From contig CANJXC010000013.1 of the NCBI GenBank assembly GCA_947478845.1, forward strand, positions 1 to 64,000: 64,000 bases of DNA, written 5' to 3'. Position numbers and translations under genes: made by a program. Origin of the DNA: Spirochaetales bacterium. GTDB taxonomy: Bacteria > Spirochaetota > Spirochaetia > JABEVK01. Each line of letters starts with the position of its first letter. Position 1 is the stretch's first letter. Below the pieces are notes generated by a model that was not told the DNA's origin, made no database searches, and saw only the letters and a program-made list of their open reading frames with translations. Shown here in pieces: positions 8,465 to 16,583 of the stretch.

Positions 8465-9424
8465 GCTTCTGAGCTTGGTAATGGCTTTTTCTTGTATCTG
8501 CCGAACGCGCTCACGGGTGATTCCCAGCATTTTTCCTGTCTCCTCGAGTGTAAGAGGGCCCTCGCCGCCCAAACCGAAGCGCAATTGCAGGATCCGCATT
8601 TCGCGTTCGCTCAGTTGTTGGAGAACAGCGCCCAAGGTGTCTTGAAGTGTGAGGGTAAAAACGTTTTCAAAAGGCTCGGCAATCGACTCATCGCGGATCA
8701 AGTCAGAAAGGCGCGTGATACTATCCTCGTCAACGGTGCCGTCTAAGGAGGCAGTGTCCTGAGAGATTTTGATGATCTCCTTAATTTTATCCTCGCTAAT
8801 GTTCATGTATTCAGCAAGTTCAACGTTGGAGGGGTCACGTCCTAGTTCCTGCGTCAGGTGCTTGGCAACGAAATAGCACTTCTTGATGGTGTTAAGCATG
8901 TGGATGGGAATTCTTATCACACGGCCCTTGTCAGCCAAGGACTTGATGATTGCCTGGCGGATCCACCAAGTGCCATAGGTTGAGAAACGGCAACCTTTAG
9001 TGTAGTCGAAACGCTCTACCGCCTCGATGAGGCCAATATTCCCTTCATCAATAAGGTCAAGGAGTGAAAGACCCCGGTGCTGATATTTCTTGGCTATGCT
9101 TACGACCAAGCGAAGGTTGGCGTTGATCATGCTGTTTTTTAGGGCTAGCAGCTTGATTTCTTTTTGACGGATTGGCACGGCAAGTTCAGCAGGCAAGTTC
9201 GAAGTGTCACGACCCTCGAGCAATCCGCGCATCTCGGCCTTGGCGACTTGGATGTTCTCACCGATTTCTTGTTCCTGAGCCACATTTAAAAGCGGAAACC
9301 GGGAAATTTGCCTCAGGTAGAGCGCTAAGGGATCAGACTCGCTACCATCGTTCGACCCCTGGTCTGTTTCCGGAATCATCAGGATTCTGTCTTCGGAATC
9401 AAGGGCGTTCTCGCGAACCTTCAT
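8429..9424 (-). CDS. Sigma-70 family RNA polymerase sigma factor (RpoD/RpoS-like, group 2 size)
   Basis: The 331-residue sigma factor contains region 1.2 (DPLALYLRQISRFPLL), region 2 (LRLVVSIAKKYQHRGLSLLD then FDYTKGCRFSTYGTWWIRQA, the -10 recognition and melting helix), region 3 (IPIHMLNTIKK onward) and region 4 (LTLEETGKMLGITRERVRQI, the -35 helix-turn-helix). It lacks the long region 1.1 and non-conserved insert of primary sigma factors, so it is more like RpoS or another group 2 factor than the housekeeping RpoD. An insertion of about 25 residues lies between 1.2 and 2.1. It may control a stationary-phase or stress regulon. The ATG at 9424 is used; the site before it is weak. Confidence 0.85.
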   Translation of the reverse strand: MKVRENALDSEDRILMIPETDQGSNDGSESDPLALYLRQISRFPLLNVAQEQEIGENIQVAKAEMRGLLEGRDTSNLPAELAVPIRQKEIKLLALKNSMINANLRLVVSIAKKYQHRGLSLLDLIDEGNIGLIEAVERFDYTKGCRFSTYGTWWIRQAIIKSLADKGRVIRIPIHMLNTIKKCYFVAKHLTQELGRDPSNVELAEYMNISEDKIKEIIKISQDTASLDGTVDEDSITRLSDLIRDESIAEPFENVFTLTLQDTLGAVLQQLSEREMRILQLRFGLGGEGPLTLEETGKMLGITRERVRQIQEKAITKLRSLKMIRELREYV

Positions 9425-9508
9425 AGTTCAACCTGCCAACTTCGCTAGGATAACGTCCAGTGGACGCCTCGTCAAGAAGAATCTCTATTTCTTCATACCG
9501 TCAGAAAC

Positions 9509-10207
9509 TCATTCCCTAGGAACCTTGGCCGGATCAAGAGGTTCTCCTGACTTAGACACAAAGAAACTGAGCCTTTCGGTTGCCCTCGAGGAAGTTTTTC
9601 CCAAGACCTGCCCTTTCGATACCTTGTCGCCCCATTTCAAAGCCGTATCTTCGAAGTTTCCGTATCCGAAGACAACTTTTGCGGGACTTTCCACCAAAAT
9701 CACCTTGCCGACTCCTCTGTATTCGCCCGAGAAAACAACGGTACCATCGGTTACGGAGAAGAAGTTCGCCCCTGAGACAGGAAAGGAAACAGCCTTCAAT
9801 CGCCCGCTATCTGACTTGGGCTTGCCTGCTAAAGGCCAATATCCCTTCTGTTCGGATGTTTGAGGCACCGGTACCCAGAGCATCGTACCCGCCCTCAAGG
9901 CCGTGCCTGCAGAAAGTCCATTCAAGGCAAGAATATCTGCGATTTCGACACCCCAGGTCTTACCCAAGGAATAGAGTGTGTCTCCGGCTACGACCGGATG
10001 GCGCGAGGGCAACTTTAAGGTTTCTCCGGTTGACAGCGTAGTCCAGTCGCGCTCAGGATCCACATTCTTCCAGGAATCGGGGGAGACGTGAAACTTCTGT
10101 GTTAAGGTTGACAGAGAATCGCCCTTTTGGATTTTATAGTCTTCACAAGGCAGAGCTACAGTGAGGAGGGAAAAAAAAAGAAGGCAGGAAACCTTTTTCA
10201 GGTCCAT
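9509..10207 (-). CDS. Secreted LysM protein with degenerate M23 (LytM) peptidase domain
   Basis: The 232-residue exported protein has a signal peptide (about 1-21), two LysM repeats (about 23-68, YKIQKGDSLSTL, and about 70-113, HPVVAGDTLYSL) and a C-terminal M23/LytM fold (about 145-230). The M23 zinc ligands are missing: the usual GHL motif reads GYGNF and the HxH motif reads RLSFFVSK. It is therefore probably not a peptidase. Like NlpD and EnvC it may bind peptidoglycan through LysM and activate a cell-wall amidase. The start has AAGGAAGG directly upstream. tRNA-Val lies just before it on the same strand. Confidence 0.85.
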   Translation of the reverse strand: MDLKKVSCLLFFSLLTVALPCEDYKIQKGDSLSTLTQKFHVSPDSWKNVDPERDWTTLSTGETLKLPSRHPVVAGDTLYSLGKTWGVEIADILALNGLSAGTALRAGTMLWVPVPQTSEQKGYWPLAGKPKSDSGRLKAVSFPVSGANFFSVTDGTVVFSGEYRGVGKVILVESPAKVVFGYGNFEDTALKWGDKVSKGQVLGKTSSRATERLSFFVSKSGEPLDPAKVPRE

Positions 10208-10253
10208 GCCTTCCTTTTCGGTCCGGACACCCCGGAAACTTGAATGCCGATTA

Positions 10254-10327
10254 TGGGAAATGGCGGACTCGAACCGTCGACCCCTACCATGTCAAGGTAG
10301 TGCTCTAACCAACTGAGCTAATTCCCC
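10254..10327 (-). tRNA. tRNA-Val (anticodon GAC)
   Basis: Read on the minus strand the 74 bases fold as a standard cloverleaf: acceptor GGGGAAT / ATTTCCC with one G-U pair, discriminator A, D arm GCTCAGTTGGTTAGAGC, anticodon stem CTACC/GGTAG around TTGACAT giving anticodon GAC, a 5-base variable loop and a T loop TTCGAGT. The T stem GACGG/CCGCC has one A-C mismatch. The CCA end is not encoded; the bases after the discriminator are TAA. Confidence 0.95.
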
Positions 10328-10407
10328 TCAAGCTGGAACACAATAAATGGAAAAAACACCTGCTGTCAAGCGATCTATTGCTGAGAACTCGCGATGCTTT
10401 CCAGGAC

Positions 10408-10872
10408 TCAGGAACGCTGACGAATGGCCACATTGATTTCAATGCTTCCGTACGGTGTTTCCATGGGAACGATCAATGCTTCGACTTCCTGATCCGATAC
10501 TTCCATGTTCTCTCCGGTTATGATCGCCGGCGGCGTAAGGTCAAATCTGAACCCGAGTTCATGCAATTTGGTCACCGACTGGGCGGTGATCATGTTTGCC
10601 AGCTCGCTAATCGTGGCCTTTGCCAGTTCATCGAGTTCGGTCAACTCTTCCATATTCATCACAGAAGCGATTTTGATGGCAGTCTGCTTGGACATATCGA
10701 ACAACACACGGCCTTCCACCTCTCCCGCGAGACCAACAATCGCCGCGACTCCCATCACCGACTTGGTCGATGCCTTTAAGAACAGATTTCCGCGTTTGAC
10801 CTCTCCATGCAAAACCTCGGTAAGCACGCTGTAGGCTGCCTCTACAAAAGGATTAATATATTCGACCCGCAT
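10408..10872 (-). CDS. cheX: Chemotaxis phosphatase CheX
   Basis: The 154-residue protein is a CheY-P phosphatase of the CheC/CheX/FliY family, the type used by spirochaetes in place of CheZ. It starts MRVEYINPF, contains an ATISELANMI helix carrying the catalytic ExxN pair (E-L-A-N), and ends with an EINVAIRQ strand typical of CheX. The start at 10872 follows AGAGGAG with a 5-base spacer; an upstream ATG at 10923 would overlap cheW. It is the third gene of a cheA - cheW-cheR-like - cheX operon, with 26 bp before it. No cheY follows in this window. Confidence 0.92.
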   Translation of the reverse strand: MRVEYINPFVEAAYSVLTEVLHGEVKRGNLFLKASTKSVMGVAAIVGLAGEVEGRVLFDMSKQTAIKIASVMNMEELTELDELAKATISELANMITAQSVTKLHELGFRFDLTPPAIITGENMEVSDQEVEALIVPMETPYGSIEINVAIRQRS

Positions 10873-10898
10873 GTTAACTCCTCTGCATGCTCGATACT

Positions 10899-12224
10899 TT
10901 AGATTTTTTGGTAGATCGACCAAGGTTCGTGGCCAACAAACCTCCAGTTTTCGTGTTCAACCACTTCGTTGGTGCCGACCACCAAGTATCCGCCGGTTTT
11001 CACCTTCTCGGTGATCTCAACCAGAATCTTTTCTTGATCATGAGGCTTTTGAAAGGATAGGACATCCCGAATCACCACTAAATGAAGCTTTGAAAAGGGA
11101 TTTATGTTTTTGATATCGTGAAACTCAAACAGAATCTTGTTCTTGAGGTTGGAATTAAACTGCAGTCCACTCTTTGTCTGCACTGTAAAACTTTTCCAAG
11201 ACAAATCGAGCTCGTTCTCGTCAAGGATGAGGCCGGGGGCCATCGAGATGCTCAGAAGATCGAGGTCGCTGGCCCAAACTTTGTAAGTGCTCGCTTTGAA
11301 CTGGGTCTCCATCATGAGTGCCAAGCTATAGGATTCGTAGCCCCTGCCGCAACCGGGGTTCCAAATCACCAGATTGTTGCCTTCCAGCTTGAGCATTTTG
11401 GCAAGATCCACCATTTGTGTTTCTGTCCAGAGGCTGCCGGTTTGGGGCGAGAAAAACGGCGAAAGAAATGCCTCACCGTCGTCTTTCTGGGTAAACTGGA
11501 AGTCAAGATTCTCGTCCTTACGGAGGTCTTTCCAAGCTCTCAGCCGACTCTTCGTCCATTGAATGTTGATTGGACTCACAAAAAACTGATTGAAGGTCGA
11601 GAGGTTCTCGCTGATGAATTGAAGATCCAAACTCACGTTTTCGGTGGCTACGACTTCGACCGAAGCTGAAGCTGGCTCAGCGGTGTTTTCTGCCTCTTCT
11701 GCCGCTGAAGGCAAAGCGGACACCTGGGCCTTCTCGGGCGTTCCAAAAATTCGATCAACATCAAGAATGATATACAAGCGGCTCTCGTTTTCTACCACCC
11801 CGTGTATGTACTGAATATTGATGTCACCGAAAATAGGGTGGGGAGGTTGAATTGCCTCCGAGGCAATTCCCACTACTTTCTCGATGGTATCAACAATGAT
11901 GCCCAGAACGAGGGAGTCCAGCCTCAGGATGATGATATTCTCAAGGTTAGTCGCATCCTTGCTTTCTGCCGGGAGGTTAAACAGGATGCGTAAATCGATC
12001 ACAGGGATGATGTCACCCCGAAGATTGTCGACACCTTTCACGTAGGGGGGGGTGTTAGGAACCATTGTGAAGTTCCCTGCCTTTCGGATTTCTTTAACTT
12101 TGAGAATATTGATCCCGTAGTCTCTACCGGCAAGGGTAAACGAGATCAATTTGAAATCGATTTTCTCTAGTTTGTCGTTGTCTTTCGAGCCCCTGACATT
12201 CTGTTCGGCGTGAAGGCTGCTCAT
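10899..12224 (-). CDS. cheW: CheW adaptor fused to a CheR-like domain
   Basis: The 441-residue protein has an N-terminal CheW domain (about 24-165, with the ISFTLAGRDYGINILKVKEI opening and GIIVDTIEKVV) and, after a linker rich in Ala, Glu and Val, a C-terminal domain resembling the CheR methyltransferase fold (about 210-440). CheR-like landmarks are NPGCGRGYESYSLALM (SAM loop), VVIRDVLSF where active CheR has RNVLIYF, and GGYLVVGTNE. The N-terminal CheR substrate-binding helices are missing and the RN pair is RD, so methylation of receptors is doubtful. Such CheW-CheR-like fusions are known from treponemal chemotaxis arrays, where they are structural. It lies between cheA and cheX. Confidence 0.88.
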   Translation of the reverse strand: MSSLHAEQNVRGSKDNDKLEKIDFKLISFTLAGRDYGINILKVKEIRKAGNFTMVPNTPPYVKGVDNLRGDIIPVIDLRILFNLPAESKDATNLENIIILRLDSLVLGIIVDTIEKVVGIASEAIQPPHPIFGDINIQYIHGVVENESRLYIILDVDRIFGTPEKAQVSALPSAAEEAENTAEPASASVEVVATENVSLDLQFISENLSTFNQFFVSPINIQWTKSRLRAWKDLRKDENLDFQFTQKDDGEAFLSPFFSPQTGSLWTETQMVDLAKMLKLEGNNLVIWNPGCGRGYESYSLALMMETQFKASTYKVWASDLDLLSISMAPGLILDENELDLSWKSFTVQTKSGLQFNSNLKNKILFEFHDIKNINPFSKLHLVVIRDVLSFQKPHDQEKILVEITEKVKTGGYLVVGTNEVVEHENWRFVGHEPWSIYQKI

Positions 12225-12233
12225 TTCAGGATC

Positions 12234-14597
12234 CTATAGGATTTGGCTTTCACGGCGTTGACGCTCCATACGTTCATTTCGCAGGCCGAGCTCCAGCAAC
12301 TGGCTGACATCGATAATGAGCGCCACTTTACCATCGCCTAAAATCGTAGCTCCTGCGATGCCTGGAGAGGCAGTAAAGTGGTCCTTGATTGGTTTAATGA
12401 CAACGTCTTCCTCGCCGATGAGCGAGTCGACAATAAGGCCTATTTTTTTGTCACCAGTGCCTACCACTACCACATAATGGTATAGATTACCTTCGTCGGA
12501 CGAGATTCCAAAAAGCCGGTTGAGACGCAATAGCGATATCACATCCTTACGGACATTGAACACTTCATAGTTGTCGATGATCTTGATGTCGGCCGGGCGA
12601 ATCCGGTGACTGTCGACGACCGAAGTGATAGGAAGAGCGTAGACCTCAGTGCCGACCCGTACGAGGAGTCCCTGTATGATAGCAAGGGTAAGAGGCAGCT
12701 TGATCGTGAACTTGGAACCCCTACCTTTTTCCGACCAGATCGTTACACTGCCGTTGAGCTTCTCGATTTGTTTGCGCACAACGTCCAAACCAACCCCCCG
12801 CCCCGAGACACTCGTAATCTTCGCCGCGGTAGAAAAACCAGGTTCAAAAATCAGGTTGAAGGCTTCTAAATCTGTCAGTTGCTTGCTCGGATGAATGAGT
12901 CCCTTGTCGATGGCTTTCTGTTTCACAACTTCGATGTCGATACCGTTGCCATCATCGCCGATCTCAATGATAATTCGATTACCTTCATTGCGCGCCGCAA
13001 GCACAACACGCCCTTGCTCGGGTTTTGCCCGTTCATGGCGCACCTCAGCAGACTCAACCCCGTGGTCAATGGAATTGCGCACACAGTGGATCAGAGGATC
13101 AAGGAGGGCTTCGATCACCGACTTGTCAAGCTCGGTTTCCTCTCCCTCAATCACAAGTTCGATTTTTTTGTTGAGGGTCTTGGACAGGTCTCGCACCAAC
13201 CTGGGGAAACGCGAGAATATCTGTGCTATGGGCACCATCCGAATGCGCAACACACCCTCGTGAAGTTCTCCGATGATTCGCGCCAGGTTTTGGGCAGTAC
13301 TACGGAATACCCCCACAGTTGATTTCAAGCGCACTTCAAGGGGATCGAAGGTGGTGAGAAGCTTTGAGAACTCCTCATTAATCTCTTTTTTGAGCTCTTT
13401 GACCGCTTTTCCCTTCTGGAGTTCTTCCACGTACCGCGGAAACCGGTCAAAAAGCTCCTTTAATTGCTGTTTGTAGTACCCCTCGGAGGCCTGCATTTGC
13501 CCGAGAATCTCTCCGAAATGGCTGGAAATCTGATTGAAGGTGGCCTTGTTGATAACCGTCTCGCTGACAAGATTAAGCAGGTTATCGATGCGTTTAGATT
13601 CGACACGAAGGACAGAACCGGAGTTACTCTGGTTTGGCTTTTTAGAGTCGCCAGTAAGCATGGCGTTGCCAGTTTCACTGTTGTCGTCCGAAGCCCCTAG
13701 GATAAGCGCATCCGTTGCCACCATTGGTGCTGCAACTGCCTCTTGAGCGGAGGCTTCTCCTGCCGATGCCACCAAAGCTGGGACGGATTGGTCCGCTTCC
13801 TCGGCAAGTTTGAGAATGAAAACAGAGGTCGTCACCTCGCGAATAGTGCACCTGCGTTCCACCTCTTCCAAGCTTTTGGTCAGGGTACAGAAGTAGTTTA
13901 CAATCGGCCAGTAGGCATCTTCGTAGAGCTTATCGAACTCGGGTACGGTCTTGAGCACAGTTCCCATACCCTTTATCACCGAAAACACCTGAATGCCACC
14001 TACGGAGTTCATGGGATTGTTTTCGTCAAAACCTACCGACACGCAGTAGACCGATTCATCCCCTGCAGCTGCCTTAAGTTCCAAAACCTCATACTCTGTG
14101 AGGCCTTTTGCTCCAGCGTTGGAGGCCTTGTTCTTTACCGATGGTGACGGAGAAACAGCGGGTTTCGCAGCGGTTTTCTTTGTTGCCGGCGACGGGCTAC
14201 TGGCAGGCAAGAAGCTTTTCAGGCTCGATTTCAGGGCTCCGACGTCCTGCGAATAGACCCGTCCGTGAAGTCGTTCATCGAGCATCGCCTTCACGACGTC
14301 AATGGATTGCAAAAGGATATCAACCAACCGTTCGGCCATCTTGACCGCACCACTACGAATCTCATCAAGAACGTCTTCGATTACGTGAGTAAACTCTGAT
14401 AGTTCAAACATTTGTACAGTTGCGGCGCCACCCTTTAACGTGTGGGCAGCACGGAAAATCTCGTCAACAGCCTCTTTGTTGTTGGGATCATTTTCCAGAA
14501 CCAAAACATTTTGCTCAAGAACGTCTACCTGACTCTGGGCTTCCCCAAAGAAATCCTTGAGAAGTTCCTCATTGTTTGGGTCTAGATAGTCGCTCAT
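12234..14597 (-). CDS. cheA: Chemotaxis histidine kinase CheA
   Basis: The 787-residue protein has all five CheA domains. P1 (HPt) carries phosphorylated H52 in RAAHTLKGG. P2, the CheY-binding domain, spans about 165-275 (NPMNSVGGIQVF). P3 dimerisation begins near residue 335 and contains an extra segment of roughly 50 residues compared with enteric CheA. P4 kinase has N box (LIHCVRNSIDHG), G1 (GDDGNGID) and G2 (GRGVGLDVVRKQ). P5 is a CheW-like domain. It phosphorylates CheY and so controls flagellar switching by FliM/FliY. It heads the operon that continues with cheW-cheR-like and cheX. Confidence 0.95.
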   Translation of the reverse strand: MSDYLDPNNEELLKDFFGEAQSQVDVLEQNVLVLENDPNNKEAVDEIFRAAHTLKGGAATVQMFELSEFTHVIEDVLDEIRSGAVKMAERLVDILLQSIDVVKAMLDERLHGRVYSQDVGALKSSLKSFLPASSPSPATKKTAAKPAVSPSPSVKNKASNAGAKGLTEYEVLELKAAAGDESVYCVSVGFDENNPMNSVGGIQVFSVIKGMGTVLKTVPEFDKLYEDAYWPIVNYFCTLTKSLEEVERRCTIREVTTSVFILKLAEEADQSVPALVASAGEASAQEAVAAPMVATDALILGASDDNSETGNAMLTGDSKKPNQSNSGSVLRVESKRIDNLLNLVSETVINKATFNQISSHFGEILGQMQASEGYYKQQLKELFDRFPRYVEELQKGKAVKELKKEINEEFSKLLTTFDPLEVRLKSTVGVFRSTAQNLARIIGELHEGVLRIRMVPIAQIFSRFPRLVRDLSKTLNKKIELVIEGEETELDKSVIEALLDPLIHCVRNSIDHGVESAEVRHERAKPEQGRVVLAARNEGNRIIIEIGDDGNGIDIEVVKQKAIDKGLIHPSKQLTDLEAFNLIFEPGFSTAAKITSVSGRGVGLDVVRKQIEKLNGSVTIWSEKGRGSKFTIKLPLTLAIIQGLLVRVGTEVYALPITSVVDSHRIRPADIKIIDNYEVFNVRKDVISLLRLNRLFGISSDEGNLYHYVVVVGTGDKKIGLIVDSLIGEEDVVIKPIKDHFTASPGIAGATILGDGKVALIIDVSQLLELGLRNERMERQRRESQIL

Positions 14598-14705
14598 AAC
14601 AGAAGTAGGTTCCTACAGAAGTTTCTTTAAGTCAAGGGAGTTTTTTTTTGCAAAAAACCCTGCCAAGACCTCGAATTTAGACTAAAATGTTGTTGGGAGA
14701 CTCGA

Positions 14706-15566
14706 ATGCTTAGACGTCTAGTTGTTGCTGTTTTCGGTTGTACATTAGCCTTGGTCGCATCGGCGGCAGAACTTGAGACTGCTGGCTCGATTTCTAATCT
14801 TTATTGGGCACCAGATCGCATCGATAACACCGCTGGCCACACAATGACGGGATCTGAACTTTTCTGGCAGGTTGAAGGGTCGGTGAGTCAAGATTTTTCG
14901 GATGGCTTGCGCTTCAAGGGGGGCGTTGAGCAGGATCCAATTCTCAAGCGACGGCTTTTCGCAGAGCTCGGCTTTGACGTGAATAACTTGACCATCCACT
15001 TTACCCCATTCGTGGGTCTCATCAATACGGCCCAAAAATGGTTCAACCCCGGCCTCGAGGCTTCAGTGAGGTACGTCTTTCCTGGCGTTGGTTTCGTGGA
15101 GGGTGGATTTTCGACAAGTTTTGCTCCCCTTTCGAAGGTTGGTGACTATTATATTTCTTCGGAGTTTGCCTCCGTGGGGATTTCCGTAGAAAATGGAATC
15201 ATAACATTTTCAGTGGATGACCGTTCGTCGATTGTTCGCTCCACTTCCTTGCTTGACGTTCAAGACTATCAGACCCGCTACCTCCTCGACACTGAAATCT
15301 TCTACAAAAACTTTCCGGTACGTACCAACCTGATCCTAGGCTATCAGCTGATGGGGAGGGCTTATATTGCTTCCTCACCCCATGACACGCCTCTGCACTC
15401 CGCTCTCGGGGGCTTGAGGTTAACCATGTTGGTTGGACCCGATTTTTCGGTTTATTCTGAAGGGATCGCGTCGCTGTTCAATCTTGGTCTCGGCGACACA
15501 TTGTTGAAGGTTCCCGATTCGTCGCTTCTGTTCGAGTTGAAAACTGGACTGAAGTTTCATCTATAG
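14706..15566 (+). CDS. Predicted outer-membrane beta-barrel protein, unknown function
   Basis: The 286-residue protein has a signal peptide (about 1-20, ending SAA-E). The mature part is a series of alternating hydrophobic/polar strands such as FVEGGFSTSF, TRYLLDTEIFY and FSVYSEGIASLF, with short turns, and it ends in GLKFHL. This pattern suits an outer-membrane barrel of about 12 strands. I do not recognise a family. A GGGAG site lies 8 bases before the ATG. It is transcribed divergently from cheA (108 bp between them) and is followed after 24 bp by the DHH phosphoesterase gene. Confidence 0.65.
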   Translation: MLRRLVVAVFGCTLALVASAAELETAGSISNLYWAPDRIDNTAGHTMTGSELFWQVEGSVSQDFSDGLRFKGGVEQDPILKRRLFAELGFDVNNLTIHFTPFVGLINTAQKWFNPGLEASVRYVFPGVGFVEGGFSTSFAPLSKVGDYYISSEFASVGISVENGIITFSVDDRSSIVRSTSLLDVQDYQTRYLLDTEIFYKNFPVRTNLILGYQLMGRAYIASSPHDTPLHSALGGLRLTMLVGPDFSVYSEGIASLFNLGLGDTLLKVPDSSLLFELKTGLKFHL

Positions 15567-15590
15567 GAGGCGGTTTTCACCGGTAAACCC

Positions 15591-16577
15591 TTGACCTTCG
15601 ACGAGTTGTACCACTACCTAATGACTCACGACGATTTCCTTCTCATAAGTCATGCCGATCCCGACGGAGATGCCATTGGATGTCAAGTTGGTCTTTATGA
15701 GGTTCTTACCAAGATAGGCAAGAATGTTTTGATCCTTAATTCTGATGACCACGATGAAAAGTACCGTGTATTTGACGTCCAAGGAGTGGTTCATAATCTG
15801 GAGACAGGGAGCCCTGTTCCTACAGATCTGGCGCGGCGGACCTTGATTCTCATAGACACTTCGGACTATCAGCACACCCATCTAGCGAAAGATTTACTGC
15901 TTCCTTTTGGGAAGGAAGTTCTGATCATTGATCATCATACCCCGCCCGCCCAATGGCCCAAACTGGCCTATATTGATGATACGGCAGCCGCGGCCAGCCA
16001 AATTGTGTTTCAGTTGGCCCAGAGGTTCGGTGTGAAATTGAGTAAGGGTGCCGCCGCTGCACTGTTCATGGGTATCGTTTACGACACAGGCAGTTTTATC
16101 TACCCAAAAACCTCGCCGGAAACTTTTGAGACGGCGAAACAACTTGTCGAGCTCGGTGTCAAACCGATCGAAATCCATTCAGCACTCTACGAGACCATCG
16201 AACCTTCGAAAATGAAACTCCTGGCTAAGGTGCAGGCGACCATGCAATTTTGGCACGATGATCGGACGGCATTCCAGTTGGTGACGCAGGACATGCTTCT
16301 GGCCACTGAGTCTGAGATGGAGCACTCAGAAAACTTTATCAACTATCCACTTAAATGTACTTCGGTGCTGGTATCGGTTTTAATCAAGGAAATTACCGCT
16401 GGGAAGTTTCGTTGTTCGCTGCGCTCCAAGGGAGTTGTGGATATTTCGGGACTTGCTTTGTCTCAGGGTGGAGGGGGCCACAGGACGGCTGCGGGCTTCA
16501 CCTGTCCACCTTTGCCGGCCGACCAGTTGAAAGAGTGGATACTCGAGTCCGTGGAACGGCTCTATTCTAAGGCCTAA
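15591..16577 (+). CDS. nrnA: DHH/DHHA1 phosphoesterase, NrnA-like (oligoribonuclease / pAp phosphatase)
   Basis: The 328-residue enzyme has the DHH-domain motifs SHADPDGDAIG (about 19-29), DTSD (about 90) and the DHH signature IDHH (about 112-115), followed by a DHHA1 domain with GGGGHRTAAGF near residue 300. NrnA degrades 2-5 nt RNAs and, in some bacteria, 3'-phosphoadenosine 5'-phosphate. The start is uncertain: TTG at 15591 is the first in-frame start, yet the strong AGGAGG at 15565-15570 is 20 bases away. TTG at 15606 and ATG at 15621 are alternatives. It sits between two envelope-protein genes. Confidence 0.88.
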   Translation: MTFDELYHYLMTHDDFLLISHADPDGDAIGCQVGLYEVLTKIGKNVLILNSDDHDEKYRVFDVQGVVHNLETGSPVPTDLARRTLILIDTSDYQHTHLAKDLLLPFGKEVLIIDHHTPPAQWPKLAYIDDTAAAASQIVFQLAQRFGVKLSKGAAAALFMGIVYDTGSFIYPKTSPETFETAKQLVELGVKPIEIHSALYETIEPSKMKLLAKVQATMQFWHDDRTAFQLVTQDMLLATESEMEHSENFINYPLKCTSVLVSVLIKEITAGKFRCSLRSKGVVDISGLALSQGGGGHRTAAGFTCPPLPADQLKEWILESVERLYSKA

Positions 16578-16583
16578 CGACCA

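Noticed and set aside
14641..14649. T9 run before the barrel-protein gene as terminator
   Set aside because: No stem precedes it, and on the other strand it lies upstream of cheA, so it is not a terminator.
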